Positions 38,643-48,574 are shown, numbered from the stretch's first letter. The stretch is 64,000 nucleotides of DNA from Acidimicrobiales bacterium (GCA_025455885.1 JALOLR010000001.1:71441-135440); one strand, 5' to 3'. Made by a program: numbers and translations. The notes: generated from the letters alone by a model not told the origin.

Positions 38643-39479
38643 CTAGTCGGTCCCGGCCGTGCCCTCCGACGCCTCGGCGTCGGCCAGGACGCGCCGGGCC
38701 AGCCGGGTGAGCGGCCCGTCGACGCCGCCGAGGCTGCGTTCCCCGACGTGGGAGACGGCCACGACACCGGCGATGCTCGAGGTGAGCGCGATCTCGTCGG
38801 CGTCGTGGACGACGGCCAGGGGGAGGTCGGCCTCGGCCACCACCCCTCGGTCGAGGAGGACCTGGCGCACGATGCCGGGGAGACAGCCGGCGGCGAGGGA
38901 GGGGGTCACGAACGCACCGTCGACGGCGACGACGACGTTGGCGGCGGCCGCCTCGGACAGACGGCCGGTGGTGTCGGCGAGCAGCGCCTCGTCGGCGCCC
39001 CGATCGCGGGCGTGGCGCAGCACGAGCACGTTCTCGCCGTAGCTGGTGGACTTCACGCCGGCCAGGGCGGACCGCTCGTTGCGCACCCACGGCGCCACGA
39101 CCACCCGGGCGGGGCCCTCCCGGGGGGCCTCGGGGGCGGCCACGACGATCACCGTGCCGGCGCCGACCGCCCGGCTGGTCCCCGCCGGTCCCGACCCGCT
39201 CGTCGCCGTGATGCGCACGCGACCCGAGGTCACGTCCTCGGCGGCGATCACGGCGGCCACGGCCCGGACGAGCTCGAGGCGTTCGGCCGCGAGCTCGAGA
39301 CCGATGCGGTCGGCGGCTCCCCACATCCGGTCGAGGTGGCGGTCGAGCAGGACCGGCCGGCCGGCCGCCACCCTCACCGTCTCGAAGATCCCGTCGCCGA
39401 CGGTGAGCCCGTGGTCGAACGGGTCGACGGCGGCGGCGTGCCGGTCCGAGAGGCGGCCGTTCATCCACACCGTCGTCAC
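38643..39479 (-). CDS. pabC: aminodeoxychorismate lyase (class IV aminotransferase fold)
   Basis: Splits aminodeoxychorismate into p-aminobenzoate and pyruvate for folate synthesis, using PLP. The 278-residue protein has VDPFDHGLTVGDGIFETVRV, the lysine-bearing GVKSTSYGENVL, and EAAAANVVVAVDG. The start GTG overlaps the stop of pabB as GTGA, and this pairing is the main reason to prefer PabC over branched-chain or D-amino acid aminotransferase, which share the fold. An internal ATG lies 15 bases further in. Confidence 0.88.
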   Translation of the reverse strand: MTTVWMNGRLSDRHAAAVDPFDHGLTVGDGIFETVRVAAGRPVLLDRHLDRMWGAADRIGLELAAERLELVRAVAAVIAAEDVTSGRVRITATSGSGPAGTSRAVGAGTVIVVAAPEAPREGPARVVVAPWVRNERSALAGVKSTSYGENVLVLRHARDRGADEALLADTTGRLSEAAAANVVVAVDGAFVTPSLAAGCLPGIVRQVLLDRGVVAEADLPLAVVHDADEIALTSSIAGVVAVSHVGERSLGGVDGPLTRLARRVLADAEASEGTAGTD

Positions 39480-40531
39480 GCCGGCGCCCCGATCGGGGAG
39501 GAGGCGACCTCCAGCAGGCGGCGGGCCTTGAGCTCGGTCTCGGCCCACTCGCCTCGTGCGGTGGAGTCCCAGGTGATGCCGCCGCCGGTGCCGAAGCAGA
39601 GGTCGTCGCCGTCGACGAAGAACGTGCGGATCGCCACGTTCAGCCGTCCCCGGCGGCGATCGGCGTCGACCCAGCCGACCGCCCCGCAGTACACGCCCCG
39701 GGGGCAGGGCTCCAGGCGGGCGATGTGATCGAGGGCCGCGAGCTTCGGTGCGCCGGTCACCGAGCCGGGCGGGAACGTGGCCGCCAGCAGCTCCGGCCAC
39801 CCGACGTCGGGTCGGAGTCGGCCCTCCACCGTGCTCACCATGTGGACGAGTCCGGGGTGCGCCTCGGTGCCCAACAGCTCGGGGACGTGCACCGTGCCCG
39901 GTCGGCACACCCGCCCCAGGTCGTTGCGCACGAGGTCGACGATCATGACGTTCTCGGCGACGTCCTTGGCGAGGAAGGCGTCGGCGGAGGCGGCCGTGCC
40001 CTTGATCGGCGACGAGCGGACCCGGTCGCCGACGCGGTCGAGGAAGAGCTCGGGCGAGGCCGAGGCCAACCGGATGCCGTGGGAGGGGAGCTCGACCACG
40101 GCCCCGTGGCGCGCCGGGTGGCGCGCGGCGAGGGCGCTTCCCAGGTCGAACATCGACGCGCCCGGCGGAAGGGGGGCCCGCAGCCGACGGGTCAGGTTCA
40201 CCTGGTACACGTCGCCCCGCCCGATCGCTCCCCGGATCGCGTTCACGGCGGCGGTGAAGTCCGCCTCCTCGATGGACGAGCGCCACGACGCGGGATCCGG
40301 GCCCCGCCACCGGTCCGGCCGCAGATCGCTCGGGCGCAGCGGCCGCCGATCGGCGAAGCGGGCGAGCACCGCCGGTCCCTCGAACGGGACCACCACCGCC
40401 CACCACCCGGCGCCGTCGAGCGCCGCCGGGTCGTCGGTGACGTCGACGAGGCCGGTGGCCACGACGCCGTCGACGACCGCGACGGCGCCGGGGCCGACGC
40501 CGACGGTCGTCGCGGGGACGTGAGCGCTCAC
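39476..40531 (-). CDS. pabB: aminodeoxychorismate synthase component I
   Basis: Converts chorismate and ammonia to 4-amino-4-deoxychorismate, the first committed step to p-aminobenzoate. The 351-residue protein is a short chorismate-binding enzyme, mostly the catalytic domain. It has GDVYQVNLTRRL, PIKGTA, the ENVMIVDLVRNDLGRV motif, PPGSVTGAPKLAAL and GGGITWDS near the end. It is cotranscribed with pabC. The glutaminase partner PabA is not nearby. GTG start seven bases after a TACGCT hexamer. Confidence 0.93.
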   Translation of the reverse strand: MSAHVPATTVGVGPGAVAVVDGVVATGLVDVTDDPAALDGAGWWAVVVPFEGPAVLARFADRRPLRPSDLRPDRWRGPDPASWRSSIEEADFTAAVNAIRGAIGRGDVYQVNLTRRLRAPLPPGASMFDLGSALAARHPARHGAVVELPSHGIRLASASPELFLDRVGDRVRSSPIKGTAASADAFLAKDVAENVMIVDLVRNDLGRVCRPGTVHVPELLGTEAHPGLVHMVSTVEGRLRPDVGWPELLAATFPPGSVTGAPKLAALDHIARLEPCPRGVYCGAVGWVDADRRRGRLNVAIRTFFVDGDDLCFGTGGGITWDSTARGEWAETELKARRLLEVASSPIGAPA

Positions 40532-40538
40532 CGCTCCC

Positions 40539-40544
40539 AGCGTA
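40539..40544 (-). promoter_or_regulatory. candidate -10 (TACGCT) for leaderless pabB
   Basis: On the minus strand TACGCT ends seven bases before the GTG of pabB. Confidence 0.5.
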
Positions 40545-40608
40545 GGCAGCCCGGCCGCTCCGGCTGTCGGGGAGCCCGGGGTGGCGGGGTTCCGCAGGCC
40601 TCGCTGAG

Positions 40609-40614
40609 TATCAT
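40609..40614 (+). promoter_or_regulatory. candidate -10 (TATCAT) for leaderless LCP gene
   Basis: TATCAT ends six bases before the GTG at 40621, with no ribosome binding site between. It stands in the 89-base gap divergent from pabB. Confidence 0.55.
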
Positions 40615-40620
40615 CGCCCG

Positions 40621-41730
40621 GTGCGTCGCCCCCATCGCACGTGGTCGCAACGGCTGTTGCTCACGTTCAACTCCCTCCTCGTGGTCGTCTGCCTCACGGC
40701 GGCCGCGGCGTTGTCGTGGAGCTACAGCCAGGCCAGCGAGCTGCCCCGCATCGACCTCGGTCGTGCGTTGTCCGAGCCGGTGAGCGGCGGTGAACCCCAG
40801 AACGTCCTGCTCGTCGGCATCGATGACGGTGCCGGACTCGACGCCGGCGATCCCGTGCTGCGCGGCCGCGACGAGTCGTTGAACACCGACACGATCATGA
40901 TCCTGCGGGTCGACCCGACCACCAAGCAGGCCTCGATCCTCTCGATCCCCCGCGACCTCTACGTCCCCCTGGCCGGGGGCGGACGGAACCGGATCAACGC
41001 CGCGCTCTCCCTCGGCGGCCCCGAGCGCCTCATCGAGACGATCCGGACCAACTTCGACATCCCCATCAACCACTACGCCACCGTCGACTTCGCGGGGTTC
41101 CGCTCCCTGGTCGACGCGGTCGGCGGGGTGCCCGTGTACTTCCCGTGGGAGGCCCGCGACGAGAACACGGGGCTGTTCCAGTACGACCCGGGCTGCGTCA
41201 CCCTGAACTCCGAGCAGGCGCTGGCCTTCGCCCGGTCGCGGCACTTCGAGATCAAGGTCGACGGCCGGTGGCGTCAGGACCCCACCGGGGACTTCGGGCG
41301 CATCAAGCGCCAGCAGCTCTTCATCCAGGCGGCCCTCGAGAAGGCGGTCGCGAAGGGCGTGCGCAACCCCTTCGTGCTCCGCGACCTCGTCGGCGTCGCC
41401 CAGCAGAACGTGACCCTGGACAGCGAGTACACCCTCCAGGACGTGGTCGACCTCGGCACACAGTTCCGCGACTTCGACCCCGCGCAGCTCGTCACCTACA
41501 CCGTGCCCGGCGAAGCCACGCTGGTCGGGCCCATGAGCGTGGTGCTGATGGACGATGCGGCCGCCGAGCCCATCTTCGACGTCTTCCGAGGGGTGACCCC
41601 TCCTGCCGCGCCGGGCGAGACGGTGCCGCCCGGCGAGGTCGCACCGCCCCCGGCTCCCGAGCCCGAGACCACCACGACCACCACCTTCTCCTACGTGCCC
41701 GAGGCGCCGCCCGGCACGTCCTGCGGCTGA
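40621..41730 (+). CDS. LytR-CpsA-Psr (LCP) family glycopolymer ligase
   Basis: Transfers lipid-linked glycopolymers (arabinogalactan, teichoic acid or capsule) onto peptidoglycan on the outer face of the membrane. The 369-residue protein has an N-terminal helix (LLTFNSLLVVVCLTAAAAL) and an extracellular LCP domain with LVGIDD, the Asp motif LNTDTIMILRVDP, SILSIPRDLYVPL, GRNRINAAL and the Arg-rich ALAFARSRH. The C-terminus is Pro/Thr-rich and ends in a Cys. It leads the second glycan block, followed by UDP-glucose dehydrogenase and UDP-xylose synthase genes, so it probably anchors a polymer made by this region. Confidence 0.93.
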   Translation: MRRPHRTWSQRLLLTFNSLLVVVCLTAAAALSWSYSQASELPRIDLGRALSEPVSGGEPQNVLLVGIDDGAGLDAGDPVLRGRDESLNTDTIMILRVDPTTKQASILSIPRDLYVPLAGGGRNRINAALSLGGPERLIETIRTNFDIPINHYATVDFAGFRSLVDAVGGVPVYFPWEARDENTGLFQYDPGCVTLNSEQALAFARSRHFEIKVDGRWRQDPTGDFGRIKRQQLFIQAALEKAVAKGVRNPFVLRDLVGVAQQNVTLDSEYTLQDVVDLGTQFRDFDPAQLVTYTVPGEATLVGPMSVVLMDDAAAEPIFDVFRGVTPPAAPGETVPPGEVAPPPAPEPETTTTTTFSYVPEAPPGTSCG

Positions 41731-41745
41731 CCAGGGGGCCACGCC

Positions 41746-43026
41746 ATGGACCAGACCATCGCCGTCATCGGCTCGGGCTACGTGGGCCTCACCACCGGGG
41801 CCTGCTTCGCGAGCCTCGGGCACCGGGTCGTCTGTGTGGACATCGACGCCGACCGGGTCGCCGAGCTGAGCGAGGGCCGGCTGCCGATCTTCGAACCGGG
41901 CCTCGAGGAGATCGTGCGTGAGGGCCTGGCCGCCGGGCGCCTCACGTTCACCACCGACGCCGCCGCCGCGGTGGCCGCCGCCGGGTTCGCCTACCTCTGC
42001 GTCCCCACCCCGCAGAGCGCCGACGGCTCGGCGGACCTGAGCTATCTCGAGGCGGCCGCCACCCAGATCGCCGCCCACCTGCCGTCCGAGGCGGTCGTGG
42101 TGAACAAGTCGACGGTGCCGGTCGGATCCACCCGGCGGGTCGAGGAGGCCCTGGGCCGCACCGACCTCTTCGTCGTGTCGAACCCGGAGTTCCTCCGCGA
42201 GGGGTCGGCCGTGCACGACTTCCTCAACCCCGACCGGGTCGTCATCGGCAGCGACGACCAGGGGGCGGCCATCCGTGTGGCGTCGCTGTACCTCGGGGTC
42301 CCCGCGCCGCTGATGGTCACCGATCCGGCCTCGGCCGAGACGATCAAGTACGCCTCCAATGCCTTCCTGGCCATGAAGCTCTCGTTCGTCAACGCCGTGG
42401 CGGCGCTCTGTGAGGCGGTCGGCGCCGACGCCGACGACGTGATGCTCGGGATGGGCTACGACACCCGGATCGGCAACAAGTTCCTCCGGCCCGGTCCTGG
42501 GTTCGGGGGGTCGTGCTTCCCGAAGGACACCCGGGCACTGCGGTTCCTCGCCCGCGAGGCGGGCTACGACTTCGAGTTGCTCGATGCCGTCCTGGACATC
42601 AACGACGCCCAGTTCGACCGGGTGATCGAGAAGATCCGCCTCGCCGGCGGCGGCTCGCTCGACGGGCTCCGGGTGGGGGTGTGGGGGCTCACGTTCAAGG
42701 CCAACACCGACGACCGCCGGGACTCGCCGGCCGTCGCCATCGTCCACCGCCTCGTCGCGGCGGGCGCCGTCGTGCGGGCCTACGACCCGACCGTCCGCGA
42801 CGAGCTGCCCGAGGCACCGGGGGTCGTCGTCTGCGACGACGTCTACGCGGCCGCCGAGGGCGCCTCGGTGCTCGCCGTGCTGACCGAGTGGGACGAGTTC
42901 AAGTGGGTCGACCTCGACAAGGTCGCCGACCAGGTGGCCGAGCGACGCGTGGTCGACGCTCGCAACCTCCTCGATCGCACCGCTCTGCTGCGACGCGGTT
43001 TCACGCACCAGGGCATCGGGCGGTAG
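41746..43026 (+). CDS. ugd: UDP-glucose 6-dehydrogenase
   Basis: Oxidises UDP-glucose twice to UDP-glucuronate with 2 NAD. The 426-residue protein has the [18 protein letters not shown] Rossmann motif, [12 protein letters not shown], the lysine motif [15 protein letters not shown] and the catalytic thiohemiacetal Cys257 in [11 protein letters not shown] start with AGGGGG upstream, 15 bases after the LCP gene. The gene immediately downstream encodes a UDP-glucuronate decarboxylase-like SDR, so UDP-xylose is the likely end product. UDP-ManNAc dehydrogenases are related, but context and length favour UDP-glucose. Confidence 0.92.
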   Translation: MDQTIAVIGSGYVGLTTGACFASLGHRVVCVDIDADRVAELSEGRLPIFEPGLEEIVREGLAAGRLTFTTDAAAAVAAAGFAYLCVPTPQSADGSADLSYLEAAATQIAAHLPSEAVVVNKSTVPVGSTRRVEEALGRTDLFVVSNPEFLREGSAVHDFLNPDRVVIGSDDQGAAIRVASLYLGVPAPLMVTDPASAETIKYASNAFLAMKLSFVNAVAALCEAVGADADDVMLGMGYDTRIGNKFLRPGPGFGGSCFPKDTRALRFLAREAGYDFELLDAVLDINDAQFDRVIEKIRLAGGGSLDGLRVGVWGLTFKANTDDRRDSPAVAIVHRLVAAGAVVRAYDPTVRDELPEAPGVVVCDDVYAAAEGASVLAVLTEWDEFKWVDLDKVADQVAERRVVDARNLLDRTALLRRGFTHQGIGR

Positions 43027-43030
43027 CGGC

Positions 43031-43969
43031 GTGGCCCGGGTGGTCGTCACCGGGGGAGCGGGCTTCCTCGGCTCGCACCTCTGCGACGCCCTGCGGGATC
43101 GGGGCGACGAGGTCGTCGCCGTCGACAACCTCGTGACGGGGTCGATGCGCAACGTCGAGCACCGCCTCGACGATCCCGGGTTCACGTTCGTGCGCCACGA
43201 CGTGACCATTCACATCGAGGTGCCCGGCCCGGTCGACGCGGTGCTCCACCTGGCCAGCCCGGCGTCGCCGGTCGACTACCTCGAGCTCCCGATCCAGACC
43301 CTGAAGGTCGGCAGCCTCGGCACCCACAACGCCCTCGGGTTGGCCCTCGCCAAGGGAGCCCGCTTCCTGCTCGCCTCGACGAGCGAGGTCTACGGCGACC
43401 CGGTGGTGCACCCCCAGCCGGAGACCTACTGGGGCAACGTCAACCCGATCGGCCCCCGAGGCGTGTACGACGAGGCCAAGCGGTTCGCCGAGGCGCTCAC
43501 CCTCGCCTACCACCGCACCCACGGCCTCGAGGTGCGCATCGTGCGGATCTTCAACACCTACGGGCCGCGGATGCGCGCCGCCGACGGACGGGTGGTGTCG
43601 AACTTCGTCGTCCAGGCCCTCACCGGTGAGCCCCTCACCGTCTACGGCGACGGCCACCAGACCCGGAGCTTCTGCTACGTCGACGACGAGGTCCGCGGCC
43701 TGCTCGCACTCCTCGACGGCGAGCACACCGGACCGATCAACATCGGCAACGACGGCGAGTTCACCATGGCCGAGCTGGCCGAGCTGGTCCTGGCCGTGAC
43801 CGGTTCGTCCTCACCGATCGAGTACCGGCCCCTGCCGGTCGACGACCCGAAGCAGCGGCGCCCCGACCTCACCCTCGCCCGCACGCTCCTCGGGTGGGAG
43901 CCGACCGTGGCGCTGGCCGACGGCCTGGCGTCCACCGCTGCGTACTTCGAGGGCCGCCTGGCCCGCTGA
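43031..43969 (+). CDS. uxs: UDP-glucuronate decarboxylase (UDP-xylose synthase) family SDR
   Basis: Oxidises UDP-glucuronate at C4, loses CO2 from C6 and reduces the product to UDP-xylose. The 312-residue protein has [14 protein letters not shown], then [12 protein letters not shown], a distinctive UXS signature, STSEVYGDP, the catalytic YDEAKRFAE and [10 protein letters not shown]. It starts four bases after ugd stops, which gives a two-step route. GTG start. It converges on the GDP-fucose synthase gene with only six bases between the stop codons. Confidence 0.92.
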   Translation: MARVVVTGGAGFLGSHLCDALRDRGDEVVAVDNLVTGSMRNVEHRLDDPGFTFVRHDVTIHIEVPGPVDAVLHLASPASPVDYLELPIQTLKVGSLGTHNALGLALAKGARFLLASTSEVYGDPVVHPQPETYWGNVNPIGPRGVYDEAKRFAEALTLAYHRTHGLEVRIVRIFNTYGPRMRAADGRVVSNFVVQALTGEPLTVYGDGHQTRSFCYVDDEVRGLLALLDGEHTGPINIGNDGEFTMAELAELVLAVTGSSSPIEYRPLPVDDPKQRRPDLTLARTLLGWEPTVALADGLASTAAYFEGRLAR

Positions 43970-43975
43970 GCGCCC

Positions 43976-44965
43976 TCAGACGGCTCGGGACTCGGCCTCC
44001 GCCCGGTGGGCGAGGTACCAGTCGAGGGTCAGCTGCAGTCCCCGGGTGAACGACGTCTCGGCGACGAACCCGAACCGGTCCCGGGCCCGGCTGCCGTCGA
44101 CCCCGCGACGGGGTTGCCCGTCGGGCTTGGACGTGTCCCAACGCACCTCGCCCTCGTAGCCGACCAGCGCCACGACGATGTCCACCAGCTCCTTGATCGG
44201 CAGCTCCCGGTCGGCACCGAGGTTCACCGGTTCGGCGTCGTCGTACAGCTCGGCGGCCCGCAGGATGCCCTCGGCGGCGTCGTCGACGAAGAGGAACTCC
44301 CGGCTCGCCGACCCGGTGCCCCACACCTCCATGAACGGCGCGTCGGACTCCTTGGCGTCCACCGCCTTCTTGATGAGGGCGGGGATCACGTGGCTGACCG
44401 CCGGGTGGAACTTGTCCCGCGGGCCGTAGAGGTTGGTCGGCATGAGGTAGATGGCCCGCTGCCCGTACTGGGCCCGGTTGGCCTGGAGCTGCACGAGCTG
44501 GGCCAGCTTGGCGATCCCGTAGGGGGCGTTGGTCTCCTCCGGGTAGCCCTGCCAGAGCGACGCCTCCTCGAAGGGCACGGGTGTGAACTTGGGATAGGAG
44601 CAGATCGTCCCGACCATCACCGTCTTGTCCGTCCCCCGCCGTCGCGCCTCCTCGAGCACGTAGGTGCCCATCAGGAGGTTGTCGAGGTACAGGTCGGCCG
44701 GTCGGGCCATGTTGGCGCCGATCCCGCCGACCCTCGCGGCGAGGTGGATCACGAGGTCGGGGCGGACGTCGGCGAACATCGACCGCACCGCCTCGGGTTC
44801 GCGCAGGTCGTAGTCGTCGCTGGTCGGGGCCAGGACCGCCCCGGGACGACGGACCGACAGGCGGTCGAGCACGGCGCGGCCGAGGAAGCCGTTCCCGCCC
44901 GTCACGAGGACGGTCGTAGCCCTCCAGAACGCCGGGTCCGGTTCGAAGGTGCGCTCACCTGTCAT
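43976..44965 (-). CDS. fcl: GDP-L-fucose synthase
   Basis: Epimerises GDP-4-keto-6-deoxymannose at C3 and C5 and reduces it to GDP-L-fucose with NADPH. The 329-residue SDR has TVLVTGGNGFLGRAVLD, AARVGGIGANMARPADLY, GTICSYPKFTPVPF (catalytic Cys region) and YGIAKLAQLVQ. ATG 44965 is chosen because a TAGGGT ends seven bases before it; an in-frame GTG at 44974 overlaps that hexamer. Its substrate would come from the gmd gene about 7 kb away at 52045. It points away from the glycosyltransferase operon that starts at 45037. Confidence 0.93.
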   Translation of the reverse strand: MTGERTFEPDPAFWRATTVLVTGGNGFLGRAVLDRLSVRRPGAVLAPTSDDYDLREPEAVRSMFADVRPDLVIHLAARVGGIGANMARPADLYLDNLLMGTYVLEEARRRGTDKTVMVGTICSYPKFTPVPFEEASLWQGYPEETNAPYGIAKLAQLVQLQANRAQYGQRAIYLMPTNLYGPRDKFHPAVSHVIPALIKKAVDAKESDAPFMEVWGTGSASREFLFVDDAAEGILRAAELYDDAEPVNLGADRELPIKELVDIVVALVGYEGEVRWDTSKPDGQPRRGVDGSRARDRFGFVAETSFTRGLQLTLDWYLAHRAEAESRAV

Positions 44966-44972
44966 CCTCCTC

Positions 44973-44978
44973 ACCCTA
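44973..44978 (-). promoter_or_regulatory. candidate -10 (TAGGGT) for leaderless fcl
   Basis: On the minus strand TAGGGT ends seven bases before the ATG at 44965. The AGGAGG next to that ATG has no spacer, so it is unlikely to act as a ribosome binding site. Confidence 0.45.
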
Positions 44979-45036
44979 TCCAGGGGCGGTCACCCGGCTC
45001 GGGCCACGCCGGGGCGCGTGCGAGACTCGCCGGCGA

Positions 45037-46140
45037 ATGGAGCGACGAACCCGCGTGGCGGTGACCCTCGAGCAGTGCTGGCACGAGGTGCCCGGCGGTA
45101 CCGCCCAGGCGGCGCTCGAGTCCGTCCGGGCGCTCCGCGCCCACGGGTCGATCGACCAGATCGGCGTCAGCGCCCGCCACACCCGCGATCCCGCCCCTCC
45201 GTGGGTCCCGCCGATCCCGGTGCGGCCACTGCCGTTGCCCCGCCTCGCCCTCTACGAGAGCTGGCACCGGTTGCGCCGTCCGGAGGTGCAGCGGGCCACC
45301 GGGCCGGTCGACGTGATCCATGCGACGGGGATGGCGGTGCCGCCACCCTCGGCCCCGCTCGTGGTGACGGTCCACGACCTCGCCTTCCTCGACGACCCGT
45401 CGCGGTCCACCCGTCGGGGCCTGTCGTTCTTCCGGCGCGCCATCGAGCTGGCCCGCGCCGACGCCACGCTCGTGGTGGTGCCCTCGACGGCGACGCTGGA
45501 GGACTGCCGCCGCCGCGGGTTCGACCCCGACCGGCTCCGCCTCGTCCCGTGGGGCATCGACATCCGCCCCGCCGACGCGGCGACGGTGTCCGCCGCCCGG
45601 GCCCGCCACGGCCTCGACGGCCCCTACGTCCTCTGGGTGGGCACGCTCGAGCCGCGCAAGAACCTCCCGGCCCTGCTCGACGCGTTCTCCCGGGTACCGG
45701 GTGACACCCGCCTCGTCCTCGTCGGTCCGGAGGGCTGGCGCACCGACCTCGCCGACCGCCTGGACCGGCTCGGCGACCGAGTGAGCAGCCTCGGCTTCCT
45801 GGCCCCCGACGAGCTCCGGGCCCTCTACGCCGGGGCGGAGGTCTTCTGCTTCCCGAGCCACCGGGAGGGGTTCGGCCTGCCGGTGCTCGAGGCGATGGCG
45901 CAGGGCACACCGGTGGTCACGTCGGCGGGGACCGCCACCGAGGAGGTGGTCGGCGACGCGGGGCTCACCGTCGACCCCTGCGACGTCGACGCGCTCACCG
46001 CGGCGCTGACCGGCCTGCTGGACGACCCGGTGGGGGCGGCCGCGCTGGGCCGGGCGGGGGCTGCCCGCGCCGAGCGGTCCTTCTCGTGGGCGTCCACCGC
46101 CGCCCTCCTCGAGGCCGTCTACGCCGAGGCGGCGGCGTGA
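45037..46140 (+). CDS. family 4 glycosyltransferase
   Basis: A 367-residue GT-B enzyme. The N-terminal half has VAVTLEQCWHEVPGGTAQAA and VIHATGMAVPP; the C-terminal half has LWVGTLEPRKNLPALLDAF and the E-x7-E motif EGFGLPVLEAMAQG. First of three glycosyltransferases in tandem whose starts overlap the preceding stops. The N-terminal GGTAQ loop and PRKN signature resemble mannosyl/rhamnosyltransferases of wall polymers. The exact donor is unknown. Confidence 0.9.
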   Translation: MERRTRVAVTLEQCWHEVPGGTAQAALESVRALRAHGSIDQIGVSARHTRDPAPPWVPPIPVRPLPLPRLALYESWHRLRRPEVQRATGPVDVIHATGMAVPPPSAPLVVTVHDLAFLDDPSRSTRRGLSFFRRAIELARADATLVVVPSTATLEDCRRRGFDPDRLRLVPWGIDIRPADAATVSAARARHGLDGPYVLWVGTLEPRKNLPALLDAFSRVPGDTRLVLVGPEGWRTDLADRLDRLGDRVSSLGFLAPDELRALYAGAEVFCFPSHREGFGLPVLEAMAQGTPVVTSAGTATEEVVGDAGLTVDPCDVDALTAALTGLLDDPVGAAALGRAGAARAERSFSWASTAALLEAVYAEAAA

Positions 46141-47288
46141 GCGGGCCGACCCGGGTCGGGGTCAACCTCCTCTGGCTCGTCCCGGGGGAGGTCGGCGGGA
46201 GCGAGGAGTACACGGTGCGGTTGCTGCGCGCCCTCGCCGACGCCCGCCCCGCGGACCTCGACGTCAGGTTGTTCGTCAACGGGTCGTTCCCGTCCGCCCA
46301 CCCGGACCTGGTCGAGGCGTTCCCGACGACGGTCGCGCCGGTCTCGGGTCGCCACCGGCCCTCGCGGGTCCTCGCCGAGTCCACCTGGCTGGCGGCCGCG
46401 GCCCGACGCCACCACGTCGACGTCGTCCACCACGCCGGGGGCACGGTGCCCCCCATCGGGGGCGTCCCCGCCGTCGTCACGCTGCACGACCTGCAGCCGC
46501 TCACCCACCCCGAGCGGTTCTCGCTGGTGAAGCGCGCCTACCTGCGCACCGTGGTCCCCGGATCGCTGCGCCGGGCGAGGGTGGTCGTGACGCTCACCGA
46601 CTTCACGGCCGGCGACGCCGTCGAACGCTGCGGGGTGCGTCCCGACCGAATCCGTCGGGTGCCCTGCGGCGTCGACCCGGTCGTCGAGCCGGCGGACCCC
46701 GCCCCGGTCCTCGGGCGTCACGGCCTGCTCGGCCGACGCATCGTCCTCTACCCGGCGATCACGTACGCCCACAAGAACCACGAGACGCTCGTGCGGGCGG
46801 TGGCGACGCTCGTCGCCGACCGGCCCGACCTCGTGCTGGTCCTCACAGGCGGCGTCGGCCCGGCCGAGGAGCTGGTGGCGGCGGCCGTCGACGCCTACGG
46901 GATCCGCGACCACGTCGCCCGGCTGGGCCGGATCCCCGGCGAGGAGCTCGACGTCCTGTACGGGGCCGCCCGGGTGCTGGCCTTCCCGTCGTCCTACGAG
47001 GGCTTCGGCCTGCCGGTGCTCGAGGCGATGGCCCACGGCTGCCCGGTCGTGGCGTCCCTCGCCGGCGGCCTGCCGTGGGTCACCGGCGGGGCGGCCCTCC
47101 TCGTCCCCCCGCTGGACGCGCCGGCCTGGGCCTCGGCGCTCGCCTCGGTCCTCGACGACGACGCCCGCCACGCCGCGCTCGCCGCAGCCGGTCGCGGCCG
47201 GGCCGGCGACTTCCCGTGGTCCTCCTCCGTCGAGGCGCTGGTCGGCGCCTACCGCGCCGCCGCGCTCCCGGGGGAGGATGCGCCGTGA
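46137..47288 (+). CDS. family 4 glycosyltransferase
   Basis: A 383-residue GT-B enzyme with VGVNLLWLVPGEVGGSEEY at the N-terminus, VTLHDLQPLTHPERF, the donor region YPAITYAHKNHETLVRA and the E-x7-E motif EGFGLPVLEAMAHG. GTG start at 46137 overlaps the previous stop by four bases; its own stop overlaps the next gene the same way. It is close in build to its left neighbour, so the two may be old duplicates. The sugar donor is unknown. Confidence 0.9.
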   Translation: MSGPTRVGVNLLWLVPGEVGGSEEYTVRLLRALADARPADLDVRLFVNGSFPSAHPDLVEAFPTTVAPVSGRHRPSRVLAESTWLAAAARRHHVDVVHHAGGTVPPIGGVPAVVTLHDLQPLTHPERFSLVKRAYLRTVVPGSLRRARVVVTLTDFTAGDAVERCGVRPDRIRRVPCGVDPVVEPADPAPVLGRHGLLGRRIVLYPAITYAHKNHETLVRAVATLVADRPDLVLVLTGGVGPAEELVAAAVDAYGIRDHVARLGRIPGEELDVLYGAARVLAFPSSYEGFGLPVLEAMAHGCPVVASLAGGLPWVTGGAALLVPPLDAPAWASALASVLDDDARHAALAAAGRGRAGDFPWSSSVEALVGAYRAAALPGEDAP

Positions 47289-48571
47289 ACATCGTCGTGC
47301 TCTGCCCGCACTTCGAGCCCGACCTGGCCCCGACCGGCGAGGTGATGACCCGCATCGCCGACGAGCTCGTCGCCCGCGGCCATCGCCTCGAGGTCGTCAC
47401 GTCGCTGCCGTGGTACCAGCACCACGCCATCGAGCCGGGGTGGGAGGGCCGGGCGGTGCGGGTCGAGCGGCGCAGCTGGGGTCGCATCACCCGGGTCCAC
47501 CCGTTCCCCACCGATCGCCGCAACGTCGCGGCGCGGGCGCTGGCCTTCGGGGGCTTCACGGCGCTGGCGTCGCTCGTCGGGCTCGGCGCCCGCCGGCCCG
47601 ACGCGGTGCTGGCCATGGCCCCGCCGCTGACCCTGGGCCCCGCCGGTTGGTTGGTGGCCCGGGCCCGCCGCGTGCCGTTCGTGTTCAACATCCAGGACGT
47701 CTTCCCCGACGTCGCCATCGAGCTCGGACTGCTGCAGGGGGCCCGGGCCATCCGCGCCGCCTACTGGCTCGAGCGGGTCACCTATCGGCGCTCCGACGCC
47801 GTCACCGTCCTCTCCGACGACCTCGCCGAGAACGTCCGGTCGAAGATCACCCGGGGCCCCGGCGGCCGGCGCGACCCGGACCAGGCCGCCAAGGTGCGGG
47901 TGATCCCCAACTTCGTCGACACCGACTGGATCCGACCCGGCCCGAGGGACAACGCCTACCGGCGCGAGCACGACCTCCGCGACGGCCCGGTCGTCATGTA
48001 TGCCGGCAACGTGGGGTTCTCCCAGTCGCTCGACCTGGTCGTCGAGACCGCCCGCCGCTTCCGCGAGGAGCGCCCCGACGTCCGCTTCGTGATCAACGGC
48101 GGCGGCGCCCAGCGAGCGGAGCTCATGGCCCGCGCCGAGGGGCTCGACAACCTGCGCTTCGTCGACATGCAGCCCAAGGGGCGCCTGCCCGAGGTCCTCG
48201 CCGCAGGCGATGTCCATCTGGTGCCGTTGAAGCGGGGCCTGGCCCGTTCCAGCGTCCCCTCGAAGCTCTACTCGATCCTGGCCGCCGGGCGGCCGGTCCT
48301 GGCCAGCGTCGACGAGGGCACCGAGGTGCAGCGCACCGTCGAGCGGGCCGGAGCCGGCGTGGCCGTGGGGCCCGAGGACCAGCCCGCGTTCGAGCGGGCG
48401 CTCGGCGCGCTGCTCGACGACCCCGACGGCCGGGACCGGATGGGGGCCTCGGGTCGCTCGTTCGTCGAGGGGTGGGCATCCCCGGCGGCCGTGGCGGCGT
48501 CCTACGAGGCGCTCTTCGTCGAGCTCGTCGAGGCGGCGGGGCGCGTCGGCGGCCGCCGCCGCGCCCGGTAG
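47285..48571 (+). CDS. WcaI-like glycosyltransferase
   Basis: A 428-residue GT-B enzyme with VLCPHFEPDLAPTGEVMTRI and VFNIQDVFPDVAIELGLL, both typical of the colanic acid WcaI and related fucosyl/glucosyl transferases, then VMYAGNVGFSQSLDLVVE and RSSVPSKLYSILAAGRPVLA. GTG 47285 overlaps the previous gene by four bases. It stops with TAG, which begins a TAGCCT hexamer for the next gene. A fucosyltransferase role would fit the local fcl and gmd genes, but that is inference. Confidence 0.88.
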   Translation: MNIVVLCPHFEPDLAPTGEVMTRIADELVARGHRLEVVTSLPWYQHHAIEPGWEGRAVRVERRSWGRITRVHPFPTDRRNVAARALAFGGFTALASLVGLGARRPDAVLAMAPPLTLGPAGWLVARARRVPFVFNIQDVFPDVAIELGLLQGARAIRAAYWLERVTYRRSDAVTVLSDDLAENVRSKITRGPGGRRDPDQAAKVRVIPNFVDTDWIRPGPRDNAYRREHDLRDGPVVMYAGNVGFSQSLDLVVETARRFREERPDVRFVINGGGAQRAELMARAEGLDNLRFVDMQPKGRLPEVLAAGDVHLVPLKRGLARSSVPSKLYSILAAGRPVLASVDEGTEVQRTVERAGAGVAVGPEDQPAFERALGALLDDPDGRDRMGASGRSFVEGWASPAAVAASYEALFVELVEAAGRVGGRRRAR

Positions 48572-48574
48572 CCT
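48569..48574 (+). promoter_or_regulatory. candidate -10 (TAGCCT) overlapping a TAG stop codon
   Basis: TAGCCT begins with the stop codon of the WcaI-like gene and ends nine bases before the ATG at 48584, which has no ribosome binding site. It fits leaderless initiation. Confidence 0.5.
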